Below are positions 52,830 to 60,136 of a stretch of 64,000 nt of DNA, in pieces (within the stretch, counting starts at the first letter, position 1; each line of letters opens with the position of its first letter). The notes below the pieces were generated by a model. It saw only the letters and a list, made by a program, of their open reading frames with translations, was not told where the DNA came from and did not search any database. Both the position numbers and the translations under genes were made by a program. The stretch is from Micromonospora pisi (GTDB lineage Bacteria > Actinomycetota > Actinomycetes > Mycobacteriales > Micromonosporaceae), in contig NZ_RBKT01000001.1 in NCBI RefSeq assembly GCF_003633685.1, forward strand, positions 5,890,001-5,954,000, in the 5' to 3' direction.

Positions 52830-53771
52830 TCAGGCACGGGGGTGCGCCTGGCGGTACGCGGCGCGCAGACGCTCGGCGGAGACGTGGGTGTAGATCTGGG
52901 TGCTGGACAGCGAGGCGTGGCCCAGCATCTCCTGCACCGAGCGCAGGTCGGCGCCCCCCTCCAGCAGGTGCGTGGCGGCGGAGTGGCGCAGCCCGTGCGG
53001 GGTGGTCCGGGGAAGGTTCGCGGCACGGGCGTAACCGCCGACCACCCGGCGGGCGATGGTCGGCTGCAACCGGCCGCCCCGCAGCCCGAGCAGCAGCGCG
53101 TCGGCGCTCCCCGGCCCGGCCAGCGCCGGCCGGCCCAGCCGCAGCCAGTTGTCGAGCGCCTGCTGGGCCGGCAGGCCGTACGGGACCGACCGTTCCTTGT
53201 CGCCCTTGCCGAGCACCCGGATAACCCGCCGGCCGTGGTCGACGTCGCCGGTGTCCAACCCGCAGAGTTCGCTGACCCGCACCCCGGTGCCGTAGAGAAG
53301 TTCGAGCAGGACGCGGTCGCGCAGCAGCTCCGGCGACGCCTCGTCACCCGGGGCCAGCACCAGGGCGGTCGCCTGGTCGGCCCGGAGCACGGTGGGTAGT
53401 TCCCGGTGCGCCTTCGGACTGGCGAGCGGGGCGCCGACATCGCCGGCGATCCGGCCGGCGCGAAACGCCCAGGCGCTGAACGTACGCGCCGACGCCGCCC
53501 GCCGGGCCAACGTCGTACGGGCGGCGCCGAGCGTACGTTGCTTCGCCAGCCAACTCCGCAGTACGGCGAGGTCCAGCTCACCTGGCGTGCCACAGCCCAT
53601 CCGGACGGCGTGGTCGAGCAGCGAGACCAGGTCGGCCACGTACGCCCGGACGGTGTGGGTGGAGCGGTTGTCGACCCGGGAGAGGTGCCGGGCGAAGTCG
53701 TCCACCACGTCACGCATCGGCTCCGGCAGGCGCTCGTGCACCGCCCGGGTACTACTGGTCTCGCGGCTCAT
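52830..53771 (-). CDS. xerC: Tyrosine recombinase XerC
   Basis: 313 residues. SAM-like N-terminal DNA-binding domain (VVDDFARHLSRVDNRSTHTV) and catalytic domain with Arg in GTGVRVSELCGL, Lys in GKGDKERSVP, HxxR in PHGLRHSAATHLLEGG, His in MLGHASLSSTQ and nucleophile Tyr in IYTHVSAERL. All RKHRH-Y residues are intact. Located in the comM-dprA neighbourhood, as chromosomal xerC is in other actinobacteria, which favours dimer resolution over a mobile-element role. No integrated element or att duplication is seen around it. Confidence 0.94.
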   Translation of the reverse strand: MSRETSSTRAVHERLPEPMRDVVDDFARHLSRVDNRSTHTVRAYVADLVSLLDHAVRMGCGTPGELDLAVLRSWLAKQRTLGAARTTLARRAASARTFSAWAFRAGRIAGDVGAPLASPKAHRELPTVLRADQATALVLAPGDEASPELLRDRVLLELLYGTGVRVSELCGLDTGDVDHGRRVIRVLGKGDKERSVPYGLPAQQALDNWLRLGRPALAGPGSADALLLGLRGGRLQPTIARRVVGGYARAANLPRTTPHGLRHSAATHLLEGGADLRSVQEMLGHASLSSTQIYTHVSAERLRAAYRQAHPRA

Positions 53772-53821
53772 CGACTCCGACCGTGGGCCGGATCCCGGTC
53801 GCAGTCAAGCCGGCGCGCCGG

Positions 53822-54607
53822 TCAGGCGGTCGGGTTCTGTGCCTGTTCCTTGGCGTTCTGGACCCGGCTGATGATGTCGTGCACCGGCTTGGTGCCGCTG
53901 CCGACCATGATCCCGGTGATGATCGCGTCGACCCAGACCGGGAGACCCTTCCACTCCGGGCCGGCGACCGCGTGCAGGACGTAGAAGCCGCCGGCGCTGG
54001 AGGCGACCGTGGCCAGCGCGGTCGCGATGCCCCAGGAGACCACCGTACGGTTGCTCCGGGCCCGTTCGACCTTCGCCTTCGCCTGCGCCACCGCGACCAG
54101 GTCGTCGTGCGTCGGGTTGGTCCGGTTCGCCAGTGCCACGATCGACTGTTCGAGGATGGCCTCGGTGCGCCGACCCGGGAACCACCGGGAGAAGGGCTCC
54201 AGGACCCGTTCGACCGCTGCGGCGAAGACGAGCAACGTACCGAAGACGGCGGTGGTGTCCGCCGGTTGGATGATGGTTGCCGCGTTGCCGCTGGACCAGA
54301 CCGCCCAGGCGCCGTAACCGCCGACGCCGATGGTCGCGAACGCCGCGAGTACGGCACCGAATCCGGCCTGCTGCGAGGTGGCCGAGGCGGCCTCGGAAGA
54401 GGTCCCGTTCGCGTCACCGCCGCCGGCCGGCTGACCGGGGTCCGTGGTCATCGCGGCGTCGCCACCGGCCGAAGTGGACTCGGCGGCGGACACCTGGGCG
54501 GTGCCGACCTGCGCGGAGTCGGCCCGGGCGGCGGCGACCCGGCCGACTGCGGTCACCACAAGCTGTCCGGCGTTCTCCAGAACGGAAGCGCGTCGTACCA
54601 GAGCCAT
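53822..54607 (-). CDS. Unknown membrane protein (261 aa)
   Basis: The N-terminal 80 residues are Ala/Ser/Gly/Asp-rich and polar. Hydrophobic segments follow near 85-108 (FGAVLAAFATIGVGGYGAWA), 122-140 (TLLVFAAAVERVLEPF), 193-215 (WGIATALATVASSAGGFYVL) and 228-245 (WVDAIITGIMVGSGTKPVHD). A charged stretch before the third (AQAKAKVERARSNR) faces the cytoplasm. It ends with DIISRVQNAKEQAQNP. ATG 54607 follows GGAGG by 8 nt. Family not recognised. Located 50 bp upstream of xerC on the same strand but listed after it in transcription order, so it could be the first gene of that unit. Confidence 0.78.
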   Translation of the reverse strand: MALVRRASVLENAGQLVVTAVGRVAAARADSAQVGTAQVSAAESTSAGGDAAMTTDPGQPAGGGDANGTSSEAASATSQQAGFGAVLAAFATIGVGGYGAWAVWSSGNAATIIQPADTTAVFGTLLVFAAAVERVLEPFSRWFPGRRTEAILEQSIVALANRTNPTHDDLVAVAQAKAKVERARSNRTVVSWGIATALATVASSAGGFYVLHAVAGPEWKGLPVWVDAIITGIMVGSGTKPVHDIISRVQNAKEQAQNPTA

Positions 54608-54943
54608 TGGCGGATCCTCCGTTTGAGCATGTTTGCGGTAAACCGTGCGGAAGGCTACGCGCTTGAGATGACGTCGCTCACGTGGGGCGCGGTGATCCCA
54701 AGGGCCGTGACGTTTCCGGTGGTGGGAGGCTCGGAGTTCCGGCGGACGCGGCAGCATGGCCGAATGACCGCCGATCCCGATGTGCGGTCCATCGTGGACG
54801 CGACTTGATGGTCGCCGACCGGGCTGCTGGGCTGCCCGCGCGTAGGGCGCGGGAGGGTGCGCAGGCGGTCGCGGAGTGCGGGCGGGTCGAGCACGGTGGA
54901 GTCGAGACGTTTGGGCGCTCGGCCTTTCAGGTATCTGAACCCT
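54608..54943. other. Gene-free region between divergent genes
   Basis: 336 bp, slightly lower in GC than its flanks. It must hold the promoters of the membrane protein (minus) and the EEP protein (plus). A 7-bp hairpin (54835-54841 with 54847-54853) is the only structure noticed. Open frames through it give low-complexity translations. Confidence 0.45.
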
Positions 54944-55819
54944 GTGGCCGAGTCGGAAGCCGGCGTCCCGACAGGTGTGGAGCCGGTGCACCTGAGGGTC
55001 GTGACGCTCAACCTGCTCTCGCCGGACCACGGCGACTGGGGGCGTCGCCGCCCGGTGTTGCAGGCCGGGCTGGCGAGGCTGCGACCTGATCTGGTCGCGT
55101 TGCAGGAGACGGTCTGGGGCAATGGTTACGACCAGGCGCTGGATCTGCTCGGCCCGGACTATCACGTCGTTCGCCACTCCGGGCGCTCCCGCGACGGCGT
55201 CGGTGCCGCACTCGCGAGCCGGTGGCCTGTCGGTACGGTTCGTGAGGTCGATCTGCACGTGACCGATCGGGTGGACCTGCCGTGGTGCGCGGCAGTGGTG
55301 TGTGAGGTCGAGGCGCCACCGCCGATCGGGCCGCTGTTGTTCGTCCACCACAAACCGACGTACCAGGTGGGCTACGCCCTTGAACGCGAACTGCAGGCCG
55401 TCGCCTGCGCTGAGTTCGTCGAGGAGCAGCTCGCCGGGCGGAACCTGCACGTGGTGCTGGCCGGGGACTTCGACGACACTCCCGACTCCGCCAGCGTGCG
55501 GTTCTGGACGGGCAGGCAGTCGCTGCACCGGAGCAGCGTCGCGTACCGCGACGCGTGGGCGGCGATACACCCGGACGACCCGGGGCACACCTTCACGCCA
55601 CTGAACCCGCTGGAGCGGGCCGGCGAGATGTCACTGGAGCTGGGACGCCGCATCGACTACGTTCTGGTTCGCTGTGGCGTCCACGGCCCCACGCTCGACA
55701 TCGTCGACTGCCGGCTGGCCTTCGACGAACCCGTTGACGGGGTGTGGGCCAGCGACCATTTCGGGGTGGTTGCCGATCTGGCGGTACCCGAGCACCCGCC
55801 TGGTGCGTGGCTTGCGTGA
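54944..55819 (+). CDS. Endonuclease/exonuclease/phosphatase (EEP) family hydrolase
   Basis: 291 residues as drawn. The full EEP catalytic set is present: LRVVTLNLLSPD (Asn), LVALQETVWG (Glu), LAGDFDDTPDSASVRFW (Asp/Asn-equivalent), RRIDYVLVRC and VWASDHFGVVADL (SDH). The fold serves AP endonucleases, sphingomyelinases and inositol phosphatases; no specificity determinant is recognised, and there is no signal peptide. The start is doubtful: GTG 54944 or GTG 54977, both without strong ribosome sites; the conserved part begins just after 54977. Codon use looks somewhat less GC-extreme than the neighbours (e.g. cgtt, gatc, ttg runs), which may hint at later acquisition. Confidence 0.8.
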   Translation: MAESEAGVPTGVEPVHLRVVTLNLLSPDHGDWGRRRPVLQAGLARLRPDLVALQETVWGNGYDQALDLLGPDYHVVRHSGRSRDGVGAALASRWPVGTVREVDLHVTDRVDLPWCAAVVCEVEAPPPIGPLLFVHHKPTYQVGYALERELQAVACAEFVEEQLAGRNLHVVLAGDFDDTPDSASVRFWTGRQSLHRSSVAYRDAWAAIHPDDPGHTFTPLNPLERAGEMSLELGRRIDYVLVRCGVHGPTLDIVDCRLAFDEPVDGVWASDHFGVVADLAVPEHPPGAWLA

Positions 55820-55851
55820 CGAACCAGGAAGCCCGGCGGGCGGCCGCCTCC

Positions 55852-57096
55852 CTAGAGAAGCGTCGGGTCCGCCGTCGTCGGGCGAGCTGACGGTACGGAG
55901 ATCGCGTACCCGTCGTCGCGGCGGACGATCAGGTCGAGGTCTTCGAGCAGGGCGAGTTTGCGCAGCGTGGTGCGTACGTCCAGACCGGCTCGGGCGGCGA
56001 GCGCGTCCGGGTCGAGGGTGCCCCGGCGGGGGAGCGCCTCCAGGAGCAGCGCGGACTCGTCGTCGAGCAGGTCACGGGGTTGCCGGGGTGCGCGGGCCGG
56101 CGGTGCCAGGTCGGCGCCGATCCGGCCGACCTCCTCGAGTACGTGTGGCAGGCCGGTGACGAGCCGGGTGCGCGGATGTTCGCGGAGCAGTTCGTGGGCG
56201 CCGACCGACATCGCGGAGGTGACCGGACCGGGGACGACCATCGCCGGGCGGTTGATGGCCAGCGCGCGCCGCAGGGTCTGGGTGGCGCCGCTGCGGGCGG
56301 CCGCCTCGACCAGCACCGTGCCGGCGGTGGCCGCCGCGATCAGCCGGTTGCGGATCAGGAACCGGTGCCGCAGCGGCTCGGCCCCGGGCATCCACTCACT
56401 GACCAGCAGGCCGGTCTCGACGATCCGGTCGAAGAGCGAGCTGTTGCCGGCCGGGTAGGGGCGGTCGACGCCGCAGGCGAGTACGGCGACGGTCAGCCCG
56501 CCCGCGTTGAGCGCGCCCCGGTGGGCGGCGGCGTCGATCCCGTGCGCACCGCCGGAGACCACCGTCCAGTCCCGCTCGGCCAGTCCGTAACCGAGTTCGG
56601 TGGCGACGTGTGCGCCGTACGGGCTCGCCGCCCGCGCACCCACCACGGCGACCGCCCGCGACAGTGCCTCGGCGAGCAGGTGCTGTCCGCGTACCCAGAT
56701 GGCGAGCGGTGGGGCGGTCTCCTGGTCGATCGTCCGTTCCGCACCGGGCAGCGACAGCAGTTCCAGGTCACGTACCTGCTGCGGCCATTCGTCGTCCTCC
56801 GGGACCACGATCCGGGCGCCGAGCCGCTCGGTGTGGGCGAGCGCCGCCGCCGCGACGTCACGCGGGTCGCCCGCCGCCCGCCGGGCCGCCACCGCCGTGC
56901 GCAACCGCCGGTCCGGTACGTCGCCAGCGAGCAGCCGGTCGAGTGCGCCGACCGGCCCGTACGCGCCCACCAGCCGGTGCACCGACCGGGTGCCCGGTTC
57001 GGTGAGCCAGGTCAACGCGATCCGGGCGAGCCGTACCTCGGTCAGGTGATCCGTGGAGGTGGACTCGCCGACGGCGGGCTGGAGCGGTGTGCTCAT
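55852..57096 (-). CDS. dprA: DNA-processing protein DprA
   Basis: 414 residues; loads RecA on incoming single-stranded DNA in transformation and is kept in many non-competent species. An N-terminal helical domain (about 1-110) precedes the Rossmann core: AVVGARAASPYGAHVATEL, TVVSGGAHGIDAAAHRGAL, LACGVDRPYPAGN, RFLIRNRLIAAATAGTVLVE and AINRPAMVVPGPVTSAMSVG. The C-terminal winged-helix (about 345-400) is LLLEALPRRGTLDPDALAA. ATG 57096 overlaps the comM stop. Confidence 0.95.
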   Translation of the reverse strand: MSTPLQPAVGESTSTDHLTEVRLARIALTWLTEPGTRSVHRLVGAYGPVGALDRLLAGDVPDRRLRTAVAARRAAGDPRDVAAAALAHTERLGARIVVPEDDEWPQQVRDLELLSLPGAERTIDQETAPPLAIWVRGQHLLAEALSRAVAVVGARAASPYGAHVATELGYGLAERDWTVVSGGAHGIDAAAHRGALNAGGLTVAVLACGVDRPYPAGNSSLFDRIVETGLLVSEWMPGAEPLRHRFLIRNRLIAAATAGTVLVEAAARSGATQTLRRALAINRPAMVVPGPVTSAMSVGAHELLREHPRTRLVTGLPHVLEEVGRIGADLAPPARAPRQPRDLLDDESALLLEALPRRGTLDPDALAARAGLDVRTTLRKLALLEDLDLIVRRDDGYAISVPSARPTTADPTLL

Positions 57097-58613
57097 GACG
57101 TCTCCCTGGTGCGTAGCTGGATCGCCTCGGCGACGTCGTCGGCACCGGGCCGCTCCCGCCCGTCGAGGTCGGAGATGGTCCAGGCCATCCGGATGACCCG
57201 ATCGAATCCACGGGCGGAGAGCGAGCCGCTGTCCAGCCGCCGCCGCAGTTGCACGGTGCTCGCCGCCGGCAGTCGCCACCTGGCCTGCCGCAGATACGGG
57301 CCGGGTACGTCGGCGTTGACCTTCCAGCCCAGCTTCGCCCAGCGAGCGGTGGCGGCCGCCCTGGCCGTGGCGACCCGCGCCCCGACCACGGCCGACGACT
57401 CGTTCGCCTCCGCGCTGGCCATGAGTTCGGCGGCGCGCAGCGGGGTGAGCGTCACCTGCACGTCGATCCGGTCCAGCAGCGGGCCGGAGATCCGGGACAG
57501 GTACCGCCGCCGGGCCAGCGGGGTGCACTCGCAGTGTGTGTCCCCGGCGGGTTTCGCGCAGGGGCACGGGTTGGACGCGAGCACCAACTGCACCCTGGCC
57601 GGATATTCGGTGCCGCCCCGGGCCCGGTTCAGCACCACCCGGCCGTGTTCGAGCGGCTGCCGCAGCGCGTCCAGCGCGCCGGAGGCGAACTCGGCGGCCT
57701 CGTCGAGAAAGAGGATCCCCCGATGGGCCAGCGAGACGGCGCCCGGTCGGGCCAGTCCGGTGCCGCCGCCGACCAGCGACGGCACCGTCGCGGTGTGGTG
57801 CGGGGCCTGGAACGGTGGGCGGCGTACCAGCTCTCCGCCGGGTGGCAGGAGGCCGGCGATGGAGTGCAGCGCGGTCACCTCCAGGGCGGTCTCGTCGTCC
57901 AGTTCGGGCAGGATCGACGGGAGTCGTTCGGCGAGCATCGTCTTGCCGGCGCCGGGCGGGCCGAGCAGCGCGAGGTGGTGACCGCCGGCGGCGGCGACCT
58001 CCACGGCGCGCCGGCCGAGGCCCTGACCGGCAACCTCGGCGAGGTCCGGTCCCCGCGGCGGTGGGGCGCCGTGGCGTGGCGGTGGGTCGAGCAGCGCGGC
58101 CCCGTCCCGGATGTACGCGACCAGCCGGTGCAGGCTCTCCACCGCCCTGACCCGTACCCCGGGTACGACCGCCGCCTCGGCGGCGTTGTCGATCGGTACG
58201 ACGACCCGGGTGATACCGGCCCGGGCCGCCGCCACGACCATCGGCAGCACGCCCCGGATCGGCCGAACCGTACCGTCGAGTCCCAGTTCGCCGAGGACCA
58301 CGACGCCGTCCAGCGGTGCGAGTGGCAGGTCGCCGGTGCCGCCGAGCAGCGCTGCCGCGATGGCGAGATCGAATCCCGAGCCGTGCTTGGGCAGTGTGGC
58401 GGGGAGCAGGTTGACGGTGATCCGGCGGTTGGGCCAGCGCTGGCCGGTGTTGACCACGGCGGCGCGTACGCGATCGCGGGCTTCGTTGAGCGCGGTGTCC
58501 GGCAGACCGGAGAGGACGACGGCGGGCAGGCCCGGGGCGAGGTCGGCCTCGACCTCGACCAGGTGTCCGGTCACCCCGACCAGCCCGACGCAGAGCACCT
58601 TGGCGTAGCTCAC
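57093..58613 (-). CDS. comM: YifB/ComM family Mg-chelatase-like AAA ATPase
   Basis: 506 residues. A Lon-protease-like S5 N-domain (about 15-130) precedes the AAA+ core: Walker A LLGPPGAGKTMLAERLPSIL, FQAPHHTATVPSLVGGG, Walker B GILFLDEAAEF and a zinc-like cysteine cluster NPCPCAKPAGDTHCEC. C-terminal arginine-rich helices follow. ComM acts as a branch-migration helicase in transformation of gamma-proteobacteria. GTG 58613 begins SYAKVLCVGLVG, the usual family start. It is co-transcribed with dprA. Confidence 0.94.
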   Translation of the reverse strand: MSYAKVLCVGLVGVTGHLVEVEADLAPGLPAVVLSGLPDTALNEARDRVRAAVVNTGQRWPNRRITVNLLPATLPKHGSGFDLAIAAALLGGTGDLPLAPLDGVVVLGELGLDGTVRPIRGVLPMVVAAARAGITRVVVPIDNAAEAAVVPGVRVRAVESLHRLVAYIRDGAALLDPPPRHGAPPPRGPDLAEVAGQGLGRRAVEVAAAGGHHLALLGPPGAGKTMLAERLPSILPELDDETALEVTALHSIAGLLPPGGELVRRPPFQAPHHTATVPSLVGGGTGLARPGAVSLAHRGILFLDEAAEFASGALDALRQPLEHGRVVLNRARGGTEYPARVQLVLASNPCPCAKPAGDTHCECTPLARRRYLSRISGPLLDRIDVQVTLTPLRAAELMASAEANESSAVVGARVATARAAATARWAKLGWKVNADVPGPYLRQARWRLPAASTVQLRRRLDSGSLSARGFDRVIRMAWTISDLDGRERPGADDVAEAIQLRTRETS

Positions 58614-58750
58614 GACGCGCCGCTCGGGTCGGCGCCGTCCCGTCGGTGGTCCGTGGGCCGGTTCGAGGGTCGGATCGTGGGCAGCTCGGGGAGGCGGCGG
58701 TCCGGGTACGGGCCGGGGAGCCGCCGGTCGGGTCTGGGGCTGGTGGTCAT
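58610..58750 (-). CDS. Possible 46-aa ORF in the place of yraN
   Basis: ATG 58750 opens 46 codons whose TGA overlaps the comM GTG (GTGA), as a yraN stop normally would. The peptide is Pro/Arg/Asp-rich with a repeated PDRRLP motif (RPDRRLPGPYPDRRLPELP) and shows nothing of the YraN nuclease-like fold. No Shine-Dalgarno is evident. It may be a remnant, a coupling ORF or chance. Confidence 0.3.
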   Translation of the reverse strand: MTTSPRPDRRLPGPYPDRRLPELPTIRPSNRPTDHRRDGADPSGAS

Positions 58751-58803
58751 GGGTCAGACCCTGGCCGAACCCCCACCTCGCCGGCAGCCCGCCGGACGTT
58801 GGC

Positions 58804-58831
58804 TGTGGACAACCTGGGTCGCTGTGGACAG
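58804..58831. promoter_or_regulatory. Paired TGTGGACA boxes (site 2)
   Basis: TGTGGACAA (58804-58812), N10, TGTGGACAG (58823-58831). The first equals the actinobacterial DnaA-box complement (TTGTCCACA). Located 151-178 bp upstream of an ECF sigma gene and upstream of comM on the other strand. Spacing matches site 1 at 50871-50898. Confidence 0.45.
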
Positions 58832-58981
58832 CCGGACGATCATGCCCTCGTTGTGCTAGGCCCCGCCGGCCCCGCGTCACTGGTGCCCGGCCCCGCTCCA
58901 CGGTCATCGTTTCGAGAAGACGCCGGGGCCGGGATGAACCTCCGTGGCGCGCGTACCGACTGAAGAGGCGAAGGAGGGCAG

Positions 58982-59500
58982 ATGAGCGATGAGTTGCTGG
59001 TGGTCCGCTGTCAGCTCGGCGAGCGCGACGCGTTCGCCGAGCTGGTCCGGACCTGGCACGCAGCGGTCGAGCGGTACGTCGGGCGGATGCTCGCCGGCCC
59101 CGACGACGACGTGGTGCAGGAGGTGTGGCTGGCGGTCTTCAAGGGGCTGCCCAGACTCCGTCAACCGGACCGGTTCGCGCCGTGGCTGTTCACCATTGCC
59201 CGCCGGGCCGTGATGAACCGGCTACGGGACGTGTACGCACATCCTGAACCGGAGCTGGTCGAAGACGTAGCCGGCGGGGACGAGGCGGAGGGTGTCGTCG
59301 ACCGGGAGACGCTCGGGGGTGCGTTGGCGGCGCTGCCGGCACGGGAGCGGGAGGTGCTCCTGCTGTTCTACGTCGAGGATCTGCCGCTGGACGCGTGCGC
59401 ACAGATCTGTGCGGTCCCGGTCGGCACCGTCAAGTCACGCCTCAACCGGGCACGGAAGTTGTTGCGAGACGAACTGTCGAGGAAGGGATACGAGGCATGA
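58982..59500 (+). CDS. ECF RNA polymerase sigma factor
   Basis: 172 residues. Region 2: RDAFAELVRTWHAAVERYVG, DDVVQEVWLAVFKGLPRL and FAPWLFTIARRAVMNRLRD. Region 4: LAALPAREREVLLLFYVED and DACAQICAVPVGTVKSRLNR. ATG 58982 follows GGAGGG closely. The stop overlaps the membrane gene (ATGA), a typical sigma/regulator pair. Confidence 0.92.
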   Translation: MSDELLVVRCQLGERDAFAELVRTWHAAVERYVGRMLAGPDDDVVQEVWLAVFKGLPRLRQPDRFAPWLFTIARRAVMNRLRDVYAHPEPELVEDVAGGDEAEGVVDRETLGGALAALPAREREVLLLFYVEDLPLDACAQICAVPVGTVKSRLNRARKLLRDELSRKGYEA

Positions 59501-59961
59501 CGCCGGAAGATCTCCTCAAGCGGCTGGACGCGCCGTTGTCGCTGCGGCGGCGGGTCGGCTACGTGACGCTGGCCCTCGCCGGGCTCGCCGGCAGTGGTCT
59601 GGTCGGGTTGCTGTGGGCGACCGAGCCGGGGCTGCCGCCGCGTACGGAGGTGGCGTTCGCGGTGCTGGTGGCGATCGGGCTGTGCTGGGCGGCGTTCGGT
59701 GGCTGGGCGGTGACCCGCCGTACGCCGCTGTTCGCCCGGGACCGCGTCGTCGCCGGTTGGCTCGGGCTCGGCGCCTGGCTGCTGTTCACCGTCGGCGCGC
59801 TGGTCATCACCACCGCGCGGCACCAGCTCGAGCCGTCGCTGCTCGTCGTCGTGCTGGCGCTGGGCGTGCTGGCGCTGGGCGTACTGGCGGTGGTCAACCT
59901 GCGCACCGCCCGCCGGGCGAGGTCGGCCCTCCTGGCCCGCAAGGAGCGGTTGGGCCGCTGA
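59497..59961 (+). CDS. Four-helix membrane protein paired with ECF sigma
   Basis: 154 residues. The short cytoplasmic N-terminus is TPEDLLKRLDAPLSLRRR. Four predicted helices follow: about 20-42 (VTLALAGLAGSGLVGLLWA), 53-73 (VAFAVLVAIGLCWAAFGGWA), 87-108 (VAGWLGLGAWLLFTVGALVI) and 115-135 (LLVVVLALGVLALGVLAVV), then a basic tail. There is no zinc anti-sigma motif. Translational coupling to the sigma gene suggests it regulates or senses for it. The fourth helix is encoded by a short CTGGCGCTGGGCGT repeat. Confidence 0.8.
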   Translation: MTPEDLLKRLDAPLSLRRRVGYVTLALAGLAGSGLVGLLWATEPGLPPRTEVAFAVLVAIGLCWAAFGGWAVTRRTPLFARDRVVAGWLGLGAWLLFTVGALVITTARHQLEPSLLVVVLALGVLALGVLAVVNLRTARRARSALLARKERLGR

Positions 59962-60023
59962 TCCCCGCCGCCCACCGACGCGCCGCGCCCGTGGGCGACC
60001 GGCACTGAAAAGTGGCCCGGAGC

Positions 60024-60056
60024 GGGAGCCCGTCGGGAGCCCGTCGGGAGCCCGTC
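60024..60056. repeat. Three perfect 11-bp tandem repeats
   Basis: GGGAGCCCGTC three times (60024-60034, 60035-60045, 60046-60056) followed by a partial GGGG. Lies between converging genes, just before a terminator hairpin. Probably slippage. Confidence 0.85.
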
Positions 60057-60071
60057 GGGGGCGGGCGGGCA

Positions 60072-60103
60072 GGCCCGGCGACACGTGGTCGTGTCGCCGG
60101 GCC
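60072..60103. terminator. Bidirectional terminator
   Basis: Perfect 13-bp stem (60072-60084 with 60091-60103), 6-nt loop, in the 175-bp gap between the converging membrane-protein and flavoprotein genes. Confidence 0.8.
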
Positions 60104-60136
60104 GTCGGGGGCGGCATCCGGAACCGACCGTGCCGG

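Noticed and set aside
52830-53771. XerC read as integrase of a genomic island
   Set aside because: All catalytic residues and the dprA/comM neighbourhood fit chromosomal XerC; no tRNA, att duplication or phage genes around it.
54857-54943. Possible tRNA-like sequence, because the frame reads GGSSTVESRRLGARPF, similar to translations seen across tRNA genes
   Set aside because: No acceptable T-arm or acceptor stem could be drawn on either strand; the only near match has a mismatch in the T-stem and no anticodon arm.
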